The position numbers and the translations under genes were made by a program. Source: Paratractidigestivibacter sp963611755 (GTDB lineage Bacteria; Actinomycetota; Coriobacteriia; Coriobacteriales; Atopobiaceae). Taken from it: a DNA stretch of 14,479 nt. How positions within the stretch are numbered: the first letter of the stretch is position 1; every line of letters starts with the position of its first letter. The stretch lies in assembly GCA_963611755.1 (NCBI GenBank), contig CAVDTK010000055.1, positions 1 through 14,479 of the forward strand, in the 5' to 3' direction. Positions 6,719-14,479 of the stretch are shown piece by piece. The notes beneath the pieces are model-generated. The model searched no databases and had not been told where the DNA came from. It was given only the letters and a program-made list of their open reading frames with translations.

Positions 6719-6730
6719 CAAAGGTAGAAT
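6701..6730 (+). promoter_or_regulatory. Possible acpP promoter with a palindrome near -35
   Basis: TAGAAT at 6725-6730 is a good -10-like hexamer 41 bases before the acpP start. No good -35 exists. Instead a 15-base palindrome, TGCGCAATTTGCGCA (7-base arms, one central base), occupies 6701-6715 at the end of plsX. That is where a -35 or an operator would lie. It could be a regulator site, a small mRNA hairpin, or chance from the Cys-Ala-Ile-Cys-Ala codons that end plsX. Confidence 0.35.
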
Positions 6731-6770
6731 CATTTCTCGACGCACAACTCACGCCTTAGAGGAGGCAAAA

Positions 6771-7004
6771 ATGGACCGCGACGCCATCGTTAAGACCGTC
6801 ATCGAGATCACCGGCGACACCCTGGACACCGACGTTGAGCTTACCGAGGACACCAACCTCAAGGAGCTCGGCGCAGACTCGTTCGACCTGCTTGAGCTCG
6901 TGACCGCCCTCGAGGACGAGTTCGAGCTCTCCCTCATCGACGAGGACGTCGAGAAGATCGCCACCATCGGCGAGATCGCCGACGCCGTGGTCCGCGCCCA
7001 GTAG
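6771..7004 (+). CDS. acpP: Acyl carrier protein
   Basis: This 77-residue, strongly acidic protein carries growing acyl chains on a phosphopantetheine arm for fatty acid synthesis. The attachment serine is Ser37 in GADSFDLLELV; most ACPs have Leu rather than Phe after this serine, a mild change. Helix II continues as VTALEDEFEL and helix III as IATIGEIADAVV, giving the standard four-helix ACP. GAGGAGG at 6759-6765, 5 bases before ATG 6771, is the strongest Shine-Dalgarno in the window and fits a highly expressed protein. It sits between plsX and rnc, an order shared with many Gram-positive bacteria. Confidence 0.95.
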   Translation: MDRDAIVKTVIEITGDTLDTDVELTEDTNLKELGADSFDLLELVTALEDEFELSLIDEDVEKIATIGEIADAVVRAQ

Positions 7005-7005
7005 G

Positions 7006-7013
7006 AAAAGGAG
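7006..7013 (+). promoter_or_regulatory. Ribosome binding site favouring the TTG start of rnc
   Basis: AAAAGGAG ends 10 bases before TTG 7024 and 16 bases before ATG 7030. The spacing favours the TTG, although it is somewhat long, so a two-residue shorter product from ATG 7030 remains possible. Confidence 0.55.
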
Positions 7014-7023
7014 CTGGGCGCAG

Positions 7024-7749
7024 TTGAAGATGCACAAGCGCGTGAGCCAGGCCGAGGAGATCTTGGGCTACACCTTTGCCGACAAGACCCTCCTCGCCGC
7101 GGCGCTCACGCACCCCTCGGCCGTCGAGGGCACGATATCGGCCTCCTACGAGCGCCTTGAGTTTCTCGGCGATTCTATTCTGGGGGCCATCATCGCCACC
7201 GACCTCTACGAGCGCTTCCCGCGCATGGACGAGGGCGAGCTGACCCGCCTCAAGATCTCGCTGGTGAGCGGCAACATGCTGTCGCCCGTCTGCGAGTCCT
7301 TGGGCCTGGCTCCCTTGATCTTCATGGGGGAGTCCGAGAAGGGCACCAACGCGCGCGGCATGCACTCTGCGCTCGAGAACGTCTACGAGGCCGTCGTGGG
7401 CGCGCTCTACCTGGACGGCGGCTACGACGCGGCCCACGACTTCGTGATGAAGACGCTGGAGCCCCACATCACGCCGGACCTGGCCCGACGCCCCATCAGC
7501 CCCAAGTCGCGCCTGCAGGAGGTCGCCCAGCGCGACTTCCGCTGCGCGCCCGAGTACATCCTGTGCTCCGAGGAAGGCCCCAACCACGCGCCCACCTTCA
7601 CCTCGGCCGTCATGGTCCAGGGTCGTCGCGTGGGGCGCGGCACCGGCAGCTCCAAGAAGTCCTCCGAGTCCGCCGCCGCGGCAGACGCCCTGGTCTATCT
7701 GGGCTACAACCAGCCCGGCGACTTCGAGGGCGAGGGAATCACCAACTAA
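7024..7749 (+). CDS. rnc: Ribonuclease III
   Basis: RNase III is a dimeric, Mg-dependent endonuclease that cuts double-stranded RNA, including the rRNA precursor. The 241-residue product has the signature ERLEFLGDSIL (43-53, with catalytic Asp50), a second metal-site helix NVYEAVVGALYLDGG (119-133, with Glu122), and a C-terminal double-stranded RNA-binding domain. That domain runs from about 158 (PKSRLQEVAQRD) to about 228 and ends in KKSSESAAAADALVYL. Position 119 is Asn where E. coli and Aquifex enzymes have a metal-binding Asp. The start is probably TTG 7024. It lies 19 bp after acpP, and smc follows after 40 bp. Confidence 0.95.
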   Translation: MKMHKRVSQAEEILGYTFADKTLLAAALTHPSAVEGTISASYERLEFLGDSILGAIIATDLYERFPRMDEGELTRLKISLVSGNMLSPVCESLGLAPLIFMGESEKGTNARGMHSALENVYEAVVGALYLDGGYDAAHDFVMKTLEPHITPDLARRPISPKSRLQEVAQRDFRCAPEYILCSEEGPNHAPTFTSAVMVQGRRVGRGTGSSKKSSESAAAADALVYLGYNQPGDFEGEGITN

Positions 7750-7789
7750 CCTGGCGCTTCTCGCCACCTGACCGAAGGGTTTTTCGTCC

Positions 7790-10700
7790 GTGTATCTCAA
7801 GTCTCTCTCGCTCAAGGGATTCAAGTCCTTTGCCGATAAGACCCAGATGGTCTTCGACCCGGGTCTCACGGTCGTCGTCGGCCCCAACGGCTCCGGCAAG
7901 TCCAACGTGTCGGACGCTATTCTGTGGGTCTTGGGCGAGCAGAGCGCCAAGATGCTGCGCGGACAGGCGATGGAAGACGTCATCTTCTCGGGATCTTCTG
8001 CCCGCGGCGCCGTTGGCGTGGCCGAAGTCACCCTGGTTCTGGACAACTCCGACCACACGCTGCCCATCGACTTTTCCGAGGTGGGCATCACCCGCAGGAT
8101 GTATCGCTCCGGCGAGTCCGAGTACCTGATCAACGGGGCGCCATCGCGCCTCATGGACGTGCAGGACATCCTGCACGACTCTGGCCTGGGCAAAGACACC
8201 CACTCGATCATCAGCCAGGGCAAGTTGGACTCCATCCTGTCGAGCCGCCCTGAGGAGCGCCGCTCTCTCATCGAGGAGGCGGCCGACATCTCCAAGCACC
8301 GCCGCCGCAAAGAGCGCAGCATGAGGAAGCTCGCCTCGATGGACGACAACCTGGCCCGCGCCAAGGTGGTCTCGCGCGAGATCTCGCGGCAGCTGAAGCC
8401 CCTGGAGCGCCAGGTCGACAAGGCCAAGCGCGCCCATGACCTCAACGCCCAGCTCAAAGAGCTCACGATCCAGCTCGCCGTCGACGACCTGCGCCGCCTG
8501 CAGGAGAGCTACAACCGGCTTTCCGTGCGCAGCCGCGAGGCCGAGGCCGCCGTCGAGCTGGCACAGTACCGCTACGACGAGAAGAGCGCCGAGCTTGAGA
8601 AGCTGCAGTCGCTGCTCGAGCAGAAGGGCCTCTTCGTGGGCGACCTCGGCGAGCAGCGCCGCCGCATGCAGGAGCTTCTCGGCCGCATGGACTCCGACAT
8701 GCGTCTTCTTGAGGAGAAGGGCAAGAACATGGTTTCTCGCCTCTCCGAGATGCGCATGCAGCTCTCCACGATGGAGAAGCAGAGAAACGACGCCCGCGCC
8801 GAGTACGAGCGCGTGTGCGGGGAGCTCTCCGACGCCCGCGTGCGCAAGGCCGACCTGGGGCGCAAGGTGGGCGAGCTCAAAGAGGCGTCGCACGCGAGCG
8901 CGTCCAAGCGAAACGAGCTGTCCCAGCAGGTGAACAAGCTGGCGGCCGCGCAGGCCGCGGCCAAGAAGGAGGCCGACGCGCAGACGCTGGCCTACGCCAA
9001 GCTTGAGGAGCAGATCTCTTCTGCCGAGGTCGAGGACCAGCTGTTTGTTTCTCGCCTGGACCAGCTGGACGACACGATCTCGACCGCCGAGTCGGTGTTG
9101 GCGGACCGCGAGGACGAGCTGGCCCGCATCGACGAGGAGCTGGCCGCCGCCCGGAAGCAGATCGAGGAACAGAACGCCCTGATCGCCCGTCACCAGGCCG
9201 AGGTCAAGGCCGCGCAAGAGGCCGAGTCCGCGGCGAGAAACAAGCTCTCCGGCGCCAAGGCCACGCTGTCTGCCCTGCAGTCGGTCGACCGTGAGGTCGA
9301 GAAGGCGAGCCCCGTGATGGCCGCCCTGGCCGAGAGGCTGCCGGAAGACGTCGTCGAATGCCGCCTGGCGGACCTTGTGGACGCCGACCCCGAGATCGAG
9401 TCTTTGCTCGAGAGCTTACTGGGAGACGACCTTTCCGCCTTCGTGGTGGCAGACGCCGCCGCGGCCACCCAGGTGGCGCAAAGCGCGCTGGGGCTGGCAG
9501 ACGCGGAAGGCCAGGCCGCCGTCGTGGTGCGCTCGGCCAAGGGTATCGCCGCGGCCGCCGAGGGGGCGCCCGGCGTGGCTTTGGCCTCGAAGCTTCGCGC
9601 CGGCGACGAGTCGCGCGGGCTTCTCGAGGCCCTTCTCGGCGACGTTCGCCTGGTCACGAGCGCGGGCGAGGCCATCACGGCCCACGAGTCGTGGCCGGCC
9701 GTGACCTTCGTCACCGCCGACGGCGTGGCGGTCCTGCCCGACGGCCGCGTGCATATTGGCCACAACGCATCCAACGAGAGCGGCGCCCTTGAGCGCAAGC
9801 GGCGCATCCGCTCGCTCGAGGAGGGCATGGAGGCCCTGGGTGTCGCCCTGGCCGAAGCCCTGGAGAACACCGAGGAGGCCCAGACGGCCCTTTCCGACGC
9901 GCGCGCCGCCGCGGCACAGGCCAAGGGCGAGGAGGCAAGGCTTTCCTCCGAGCTCAAGTCCACCACGTCTGACCAGGGCCGTCTTGAGAACCAGCTCGCG
10001 AATGCCCTGCGCGAGAAGAACCAGGTCACGGCCAAGCGCGAGGAGGCCGCTGCCAAGGCCGCCGAGGCCCGCCGCACGATCGACGAGCACAAGCAGGCCG
10101 CCCGTGAGGCCACCGACCGCGCTGCTGAGCTGGCAGACGCCCTCACCGAGGCCACGGCCAACCAGGAGGAGGCCGCCCGCGAGGCCGCCAACGCCAACCG
10201 GCAGCTGTCAGACGCCCGCCTTGAGCTCGCCATGTCGCAGGAGCGCCTGAACAACCAGGAGCACCGCACGGCCCAGCTCATGCGCAGCCTCACCGACTAC
10301 GACAAGCGCATCGAGGCCACCAAGGCCACGAGCCACGCCCTCGACGTCGTGCGCCTGCGCGTGGACCCGCTCTACGAGCGCTACGAGGCCATCCACGAGC
10401 GCGCCCTTGAGTGGGCGGGGCGCCTGAAGGACCGCGCGTCTCTCGCCGAGGCGGACTCGGACTCGCTCAAGAAGACCATCTCGGACGCCCGCGAGGCCGT
10501 GAGCGCCGCCCAGGCCACGCTCACCTCCTCGAAAGAGCAGGTAAACGACGTGAAGGTCGACCTCGGCAAGCTTGAGGTCAAGGTCGGCGCCGCCATCGAG
10601 GCCATCACCGAGACGGGTGCCGTCTTGGACGAGGCGCTGGAGATCCCGGCGCCCGAGAACCGCGAGGAGGCTGAGCGCACCTGCGACCGCCTGCGCGCCC

Positions 10701-11332
10701 AGATCGCCGACATCGGTCCCGTGAACGAGGTCGCGATGGACGAGTACCTCAAGCTCCGCGAGCGCGCCGAGTACATCGACGAGCAGGTCGCCGACCTCGA
10801 GAGCGCCCGTAACTCGCTCAAGAAGATCAACGCGGCCATCGACCGCAAGATGAAGAACCGCTTCCTCGTGGTCTTCGACAAGGTCAACCAGAACTTCTCC
10901 GAGGTCTTCTCGCTGCTGTTCCCCGGCGGCAAGGCCCACATCGAGATGACCGATCCCGACAATCTGGCCGAGACGGGCATCGAGATCGTGGCGCAGCCGC
11001 GCGGCAAGCGCATCACCAAGATGATGCTCATGAGCGGCGGCGAGAAGAGCCTGACCGCGCTGGCGCTGCTCTTCGCGGTCTACAAGGTGCGTACGGTGCC
11101 GTTCTATGTCTTCGACGAGGTCGAGGCGGCGCTCGACGACTCCAACCTCTCGAAGCTCCTCGACGCGATCGAGCGCCTGAAGGAGACCACGCAGCTTATC
11201 GTCATTTCTCACCAGCGGCGCACGATGGAGCAGGCCGACGTCTTGTACGGCGTCTCCATGCAGGCCGACGGTGTGAGCCATGTTGTTTCTCAGCGCCTGG
11301 ACAAGGCTACAGGAAAGGTGGTCGATGCCTAA
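7790..11332 (+). CDS. smc: Chromosome segregation ATPase SMC
   Basis: SMC forms the ATP-driven ring that, with ScpA and ScpB (not in this window), compacts and separates the chromosome. The 1180-residue product has the standard layout. The N-terminal ATPase half starts YLKSLSLKGFKSFADKT with Walker A GPNGSGKS (31-38). A first coiled-coil arm (about 165-500) is followed by a hinge domain (about 505-660) and a second coiled-coil arm (about 665-1010). The C-terminal ATPase half has the signature LMSGGEKS (1080-1087), Walker B YVFDEVEAALDD (1106-1117) and a final His-switch region VISHQRRTME. The start is GTG 7790, with GAAGGG about 10 bases upstream. The hinge keeps an LLGD-type core but has DGRVHIGH where bacterial hinges usually have a more glycine-rich stretch. 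It runs directly into ftsY with no gap. Confidence 0.97.
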   Translation: MYLKSLSLKGFKSFADKTQMVFDPGLTVVVGPNGSGKSNVSDAILWVLGEQSAKMLRGQAMEDVIFSGSSARGAVGVAEVTLVLDNSDHTLPIDFSEVGITRRMYRSGESEYLINGAPSRLMDVQDILHDSGLGKDTHSIISQGKLDSILSSRPEERRSLIEEAADISKHRRRKERSMRKLASMDDNLARAKVVSREISRQLKPLERQVDKAKRAHDLNAQLKELTIQLAVDDLRRLQESYNRLSVRSREAEAAVELAQYRYDEKSAELEKLQSLLEQKGLFVGDLGEQRRRMQELLGRMDSDMRLLEEKGKNMVSRLSEMRMQLSTMEKQRNDARAEYERVCGELSDARVRKADLGRKVGELKEASHASASKRNELSQQVNKLAAAQAAAKKEADAQTLAYAKLEEQISSAEVEDQLFVSRLDQLDDTISTAESVLADREDELARIDEELAAARKQIEEQNALIARHQAEVKAAQEAESAARNKLSGAKATLSALQSVDREVEKASPVMAALAERLPEDVVECRLADLVDADPEIESLLESLLGDDLSAFVVADAAAATQVAQSALGLADAEGQAAVVVRSAKGIAAAAEGAPGVALASKLRAGDESRGLLEALLGDVRLVTSAGEAITAHESWPAVTFVTADGVAVLPDGRVHIGHNASNESGALERKRRIRSLEEGMEALGVALAEALENTEEAQTALSDARAAAAQAKGEEARLSSELKSTTSDQGRLENQLANALREKNQVTAKREEAAAKAAEARRTIDEHKQAAREATDRAAELADALTEATANQEEAAREAANANRQLSDARLELAMSQERLNNQEHRTAQLMRSLTDYDKRIEATKATSHALDVVRLRVDPLYERYEAIHERALEWAGRLKDRASLAEADSDSLKKTISDAREAVSAAQATLTSSKEQVNDVKVDLGKLEVKVGAAIEAITETGAVLDEALEIPAPENREEAERTCDRLRAQIADIGPVNEVAMDEYLKLRERAEYIDEQVADLESARNSLKKINAAIDRKMKNRFLVVFDKVNQNFSEVFSLLFPGGKAHIEMTDPDNLAETGIEIVAQPRGKRITKMMLMSGGEKSLTALALLFAVYKVRTVPFYVFDEVEAALDDSNLSKLLDAIERLKETTQLIVISHQRRTMEQADVLYGVSMQADGVSHVVSQRLDKATGKVVDA

Positions 11333-12232
<900 letters not shown>

Positions 12233-12238
12233 AGCCTT

Positions 12239-13612
12239 ATGTTCAACTCTTTGTCCGACCGTCTTCAGGACACCTTCGACAAGTTGCGCGGCAAGGGCCG
12301 CCTCACCGAGGACGACATCAACGTCGCCATGCGCGAGATCCGCATGGCGCTTCTCGAGGCCGACGTCAACTTCCGCGTGGTCAAGGGCTTCGTCGCCCGC
12401 TGCAAGGAGAAGTGCATGACCTCCGAGGTCCTGGACTCTCTCACGCCCTCGCAAAACGTCGTGCGCATCGTGCTCGACGAGCTGACCGGGCTTCTCGGCT
12501 CCACCGAGTCGAGCCTGACGTTGGCGCAGAACCGCACGCCCAACGTCATCATGCTCGTGGGCCTGCAGGGCTCCGGTAAGACCACTGCCTGCGCGAAGTT
12601 GGCGTACCTGCTTAAGCACCAGGGCCACAGCCCGCTTTTGGCCGCCTGCGACACGCACCGCCCGGCCGCTGCCGACCAGCTGGCCACCCTGGGTTCCGAG
12701 ATCGGCGTCAACGTCTACCGCGGCGACGGCAAGGACGCCGTGCGCGTGGCGTCCGAGGCCATCCGCGAGGCCGTCGACCACCTGAACGACATCGTGATCG
12801 TCGACACCGCCGGCCGCCTGCAGATCGACGAGGAGATGATGCAGGAGGCCGTCGACATCAAGCATGCCGTCAAGCCCGACCAGATCCTTATGGTCGTCGA
12901 CGCCATGACCGGCCAGGATATCGTGAACGTGGTCTCCGAGTTCGCCGAGCGCGTGGACTTCGACGGCGTCATCATGTCCAAGCTCGACGGCGACGCCCGT
13001 GGCGGCGGCGCGCTTTCCGTGCGCGAGGTCACCGGCAAGCCGATCAAGTTCGTCTCGATGGGCGAGAAGCCCGATTCCCTTGAGGTGTTCCACCCCGACC
13101 GCATGGCTAAGCGCATCCTTGGCATGGGCGACGTGGTGGGCATCATCGAGCAGGCCCAGAAGCTGGCCGACGACCAGCAGGCGGCAGACGCCGAGCGTAT
13201 GCTTCGCGAGGGCTTCACCATGGACGACATGCTCGCCCAGATGCAGCAGATCAAGAAGATGGGCGGCCTTAAGAAGATCGCCAGCATGATCCCCGGCATG
13301 GAGCGCGCGATGTCGCAGAACCCCGCCGCCAACGTCGACGAGAACCAGCTCGTGCGCATCGAGGCCATCATTCATTCGATGACCAAGACCGAGCGCGCCA
13401 GGCCCAAGACCATCAACGGCCAGCGCCGCAAGCGCATCGCCGCAGGTTCCGGGCGCAGCGTGCAGGAGGTCAACCAGCTCATCAAGCAGTGGGAAGAGAT
13501 GAACAAGATGATGGGCCGCATGCGCCAGATGATGGCCGGCGGCGACTCCAAGAAGGCGCGGCGCAACATGAACAACATGATGCGCAACATGGGCCTGGGC
13601 AACAGGCGTTAG
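12239..13612 (+). CDS. ffh: Signal recognition particle protein Ffh
   Basis: Ffh binds 4.5S RNA and hydrophobic signal sequences, then docks with FtsY to deliver nascent membrane proteins. The 457-residue product has the full N-G-M arrangement. The N domain is about 1-95. The G domain has GLQGSGKT (108-115), DTHRPAA (138-144), DTAGR (189-193), SKLDGDARGG (247-256) and GEKP (275-278). The methionine-rich M domain runs from about 325, with the RNA-binding helix RRKRIAAGSGRSVQEVN (396-412). The tail is rich in Met, Asn and Arg. No gene for the SRP RNA is seen here. In many bacteria rpsP follows ffh; here a strong terminator and a surface-protein gene follow, so the conserved cluster ends here. 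Confidence 0.97.
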   Translation: MFNSLSDRLQDTFDKLRGKGRLTEDDINVAMREIRMALLEADVNFRVVKGFVARCKEKCMTSEVLDSLTPSQNVVRIVLDELTGLLGSTESSLTLAQNRTPNVIMLVGLQGSGKTTACAKLAYLLKHQGHSPLLAACDTHRPAAADQLATLGSEIGVNVYRGDGKDAVRVASEAIREAVDHLNDIVIVDTAGRLQIDEEMMQEAVDIKHAVKPDQILMVVDAMTGQDIVNVVSEFAERVDFDGVIMSKLDGDARGGGALSVREVTGKPIKFVSMGEKPDSLEVFHPDRMAKRILGMGDVVGIIEQAQKLADDQQAADAERMLREGFTMDDMLAQMQQIKKMGGLKKIASMIPGMERAMSQNPAANVDENQLVRIEAIIHSMTKTERARPKTINGQRRKRIAAGSGRSVQEVNQLIKQWEEMNKMMGRMRQMMAGGDSKKARRNMNNMMRNMGLGNRR

Positions 13613-13631
13613 GGGAGACGCGTTTCTCGCT

Positions 13632-13669
13632 GAGAAGCCCCGGGATTTGCCGAGAAGTTCATTGATTTG
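13632..13669 (+). repeat. Two imperfect 20-bp direct repeats after ffh
   Basis: GAGAAG-N6-GATTTG occurs at 13632-13649 and again at 13652-13669, exactly 20 bp apart. A short palindrome, TTCTCGCTGAGAA (13624-13636), overlaps the first copy, and a third GATTTG follows at 13711. The repeats lie between the ffh stop and its terminator. A 20-bp period puts both copies on nearly the same DNA face, which would suit a regulator site, but chance is not excluded. Confidence 0.3.
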
Positions 13670-13670
13670 G

Positions 13671-13709
13671 GATGCCCCTGCCGGGTGCGGCGGGGGCATC
13701 TTTTTGTTT
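13671..13709 (+). terminator. Strong intrinsic terminator after ffh
   Basis: GATGCCCCTGCCG (13671-13683) pairs with CGGCGGGGGCATC (13688-13700) over 13 bp with one wobble pair and a GGTG loop, followed by TTTTTGTTT (13701-13709). This textbook Rho-independent terminator closes the plsX-to-ffh unit and insulates the surface-protein gene downstream. Confidence 0.92.
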
Positions 13710-13751
13710 CGATTTGGGTTTGCCGCACCCGCTCACCGACCTGCGCCTTGT

Positions 13752-13768
13752 GGGGGCGGGGGAGGGGG
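13752..13768 (+). repeat. G-rich 6-bp-period tract before the surface-protein gene
   Basis: Three runs of five G are separated by single bases (C at 13757, A at 13763). A fourth G5 run lies at 13809-13813 and forms the Shine-Dalgarno of the next gene. The tract could form a G-quadruplex in the + strand or simply be a slippage-prone repeat. No clear -10/-35 pair could be assigned in 13710-13817. Confidence 0.45.
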
Positions 13769-13817
13769 AGTAAGGTTTTCTCAGCTTTCTTTGGATACCT
13801 GATGAGACGGGGGAGCA

Positions 13818-14479
13818 ATGAAGAAGCTTGTAGATGTTTCGCTCAGGGTGCTGGTGTCATCGGCCCTGGTACTGGGCACGGTCCCGGGTGTTGCGCTGGC
13901 GGAAGGGGTCGACGAGGCGGAAGGCGCCATCGTCGCCCTGGCTGACGCGGTAGGGACGGATTCCAACTACATCGTGGACTGGACCGAGTGCGGGACTTGT
14001 TTGTGGTCGATTGATTCTGAGGGAGCGTTGGTCGTTAAGCCTGCGGATGGGGATGAAGGTTTTTTTGATGGGACGCCTTGGTCGAATTACAAGGCTAAGG
14101 TCCGTAGCGTCAGGTTCGAGGGAACGGTCAGTGCCCCTTCGTATTTCGTGTCAGCATTTCAAGGTATGGCAAGGCTTGAGAAGATTGACCTCACTGGTCT
14201 CGACACCTCGAATACTCAGTACCTAGGTTGTCTGTTCAGCGGTTGCAGCAAACTTGCTTCAATCGATCTTTCGGTTCTTGACACCTCAAACGTTATCGAC
14301 ATGTGGTTTATGTTTAACGGCTGCTCTTCACTCACTTCTGCCAAGCTATCCGGTCTCGATACCTCGATGGTATCGAATATGAGAGGCATGTTTAATGGCT
14401 GCTCTTCATTGGTCTCTCTTGACCTCTCGGGCCTTGATACCTCAAAAGTCACGAGCATGGATCATCTGTTCAGCGGATG
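13818..14479 (+). CDS. Secreted BspA-like (DUF285) repeat surface protein, 5' part
   Basis: Partial gene running off the right edge; 220 residues are visible. A Sec signal peptide covers residues 1-28: basic MKKLVDVSLR, a hydrophobic stretch, and cleavage after ALA (26-28). There is no lipobox cysteine. Residues 55-100 form the preamble typical of BspA-like proteins, with CLWSIDSEGALVVKPADGD and then PWSNYKAKVRSVRFEG. From about 101 it consists of 26-residue repeats of the form GLDTS-x3-M-x2-MF-x-GCSSL-x-SLDLS. BspA-like proteins are cell-surface proteins linked to adhesion and host contact; any specific partner here is unknown, and the anchor would be at the unseen C-terminus. GGGGGAG at 13809-13815 lies only 2 bases before ATG 13818. 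Codons use many more A/T third bases than the genes to the left, which suggests a different history. Confidence 0.85.
   Translation, partial: MKKLVDVSLRVLVSSALVLGTVPGVALAEGVDEAEGAIVALADAVGTDSNYIVDWTECGTCLWSIDSEGALVVKPADGDEGFFDGTPWSNYKAKVRSVRFEGTVSAPSYFVSAFQGMARLEKIDLTGLDTSNTQYLGCLFSGCSKLASIDLSVLDTSNVIDMWFMFNGCSSLTSAKLSGLDTSMVSNMRGMFNGCSSLVSLDLSGLDTSKVTSMDHLFSG
14196..14479 (+). repeat. 78-bp coding repeats in the surface-protein gene
   Basis: Equivalent Gly/Val-Leu-Asp-Thr-Ser codons begin at 14196, 14274, 14352 and 14430, exactly 78 bp (26 codons) apart; a degenerate unit precedes them from about 14118. Some segments are nearly identical at DNA level: 14310-14330 and 14388-14408 differ at one base of 21. 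This suggests recent duplication or gene conversion between units. The array continues past the window edge. Confidence 0.85.

Noticed and set aside
7752..7785. Small hairpin (TGGCG-CTTCT-CGCCA) and T5 run between rnc and smc as a terminator
   Set aside because: The stem is only 5 bp and the T-run starts about 12 bases later, so the two do not form a terminator.
6934..9217. Long minus-strand open frames opposite rnc and smc
   Set aside because: Low-complexity composition and no family motif; explained by codon bias of rnc and smc.

Overview
The window reads as a chromosomal housekeeping block from a high-GC actinobacterium. The best guess is the class Coriobacteriia (the Olsenella / Atopobium / Collinsella group). 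This guess rests on GC-rich third codon positions, a zinc-type ribosomal protein L32, a SepIVA-like DivIVA-family protein beside a DUF177 gene, and a Ser/Thr/Asp-rich BspA-like surface protein of a kind common in gut and oral Coriobacteriia. The assignment is an inference; no rRNA or marker tree was run. All genes lie on the + strand.

Layout. (1) 1-4022: the C-terminal part of fakA (yloV), then recG, rsmD and coaD. recG/rsmD and rsmD/coaD overlap by 4 bp (ATGA), so these three are probably translationally coupled. A strong 15-bp hairpin lies at the fakA/recG junction. (2) 4023-4227: a 205-bp gap with an inverted repeat and an AT-rich island that may hold a promoter. (3) 4228-5301: a coiled-coil SepIVA/DivIVA-like gene and yceD (DUF177). 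(4) 5302-5667: a good sigma70-type promoter, a leader with a hairpin, rpmF (L32, 59 aa) and an intrinsic terminator. (5) 5729-13612: plsX, acpP, rnc, smc, ftsY and ffh, closely spaced and probably one transcription unit with a possible extra promoter before acpP. A very strong intrinsic terminator ends it at 13671-13709. (6) 13710-14479: a G-rich tract, then the 5' part of a secreted 26-residue-repeat protein cut by the window edge.

How the genes fit together. FakA and PlsX both supply acyl-phosphate for membrane lipid synthesis, and AcpP carries the acyl chains. CoaD makes the dephospho-CoA precursor of CoA, which also supplies the phosphopantetheine arm of AcpP. RsmD, YceD, L32 and RNase III belong to ribosome and rRNA production. 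RecG and SMC maintain and segregate the chromosome, and the SepIVA-like protein probably acts in septation or envelope growth. FtsY and Ffh are the two GTPases of co-translational membrane targeting. The order combines the Bacillus yloV-recG-plsX-acpP-rnc-smc-ftsY-ffh cluster with the actinobacterial sepIVA-DUF177-rnc-smc-ftsY-ffh order.

I found no clear undescribed system. The most notable items are the structured RNA elements (fakA/recG hairpin, rpmF leader, coaD/sepIVA inverted repeat), the mosaic gene order, an Asp-to-Asn change at a metal-ligand position of RNase III, and the repeat-rich surface gene with different base usage immediately after the conserved cluster.
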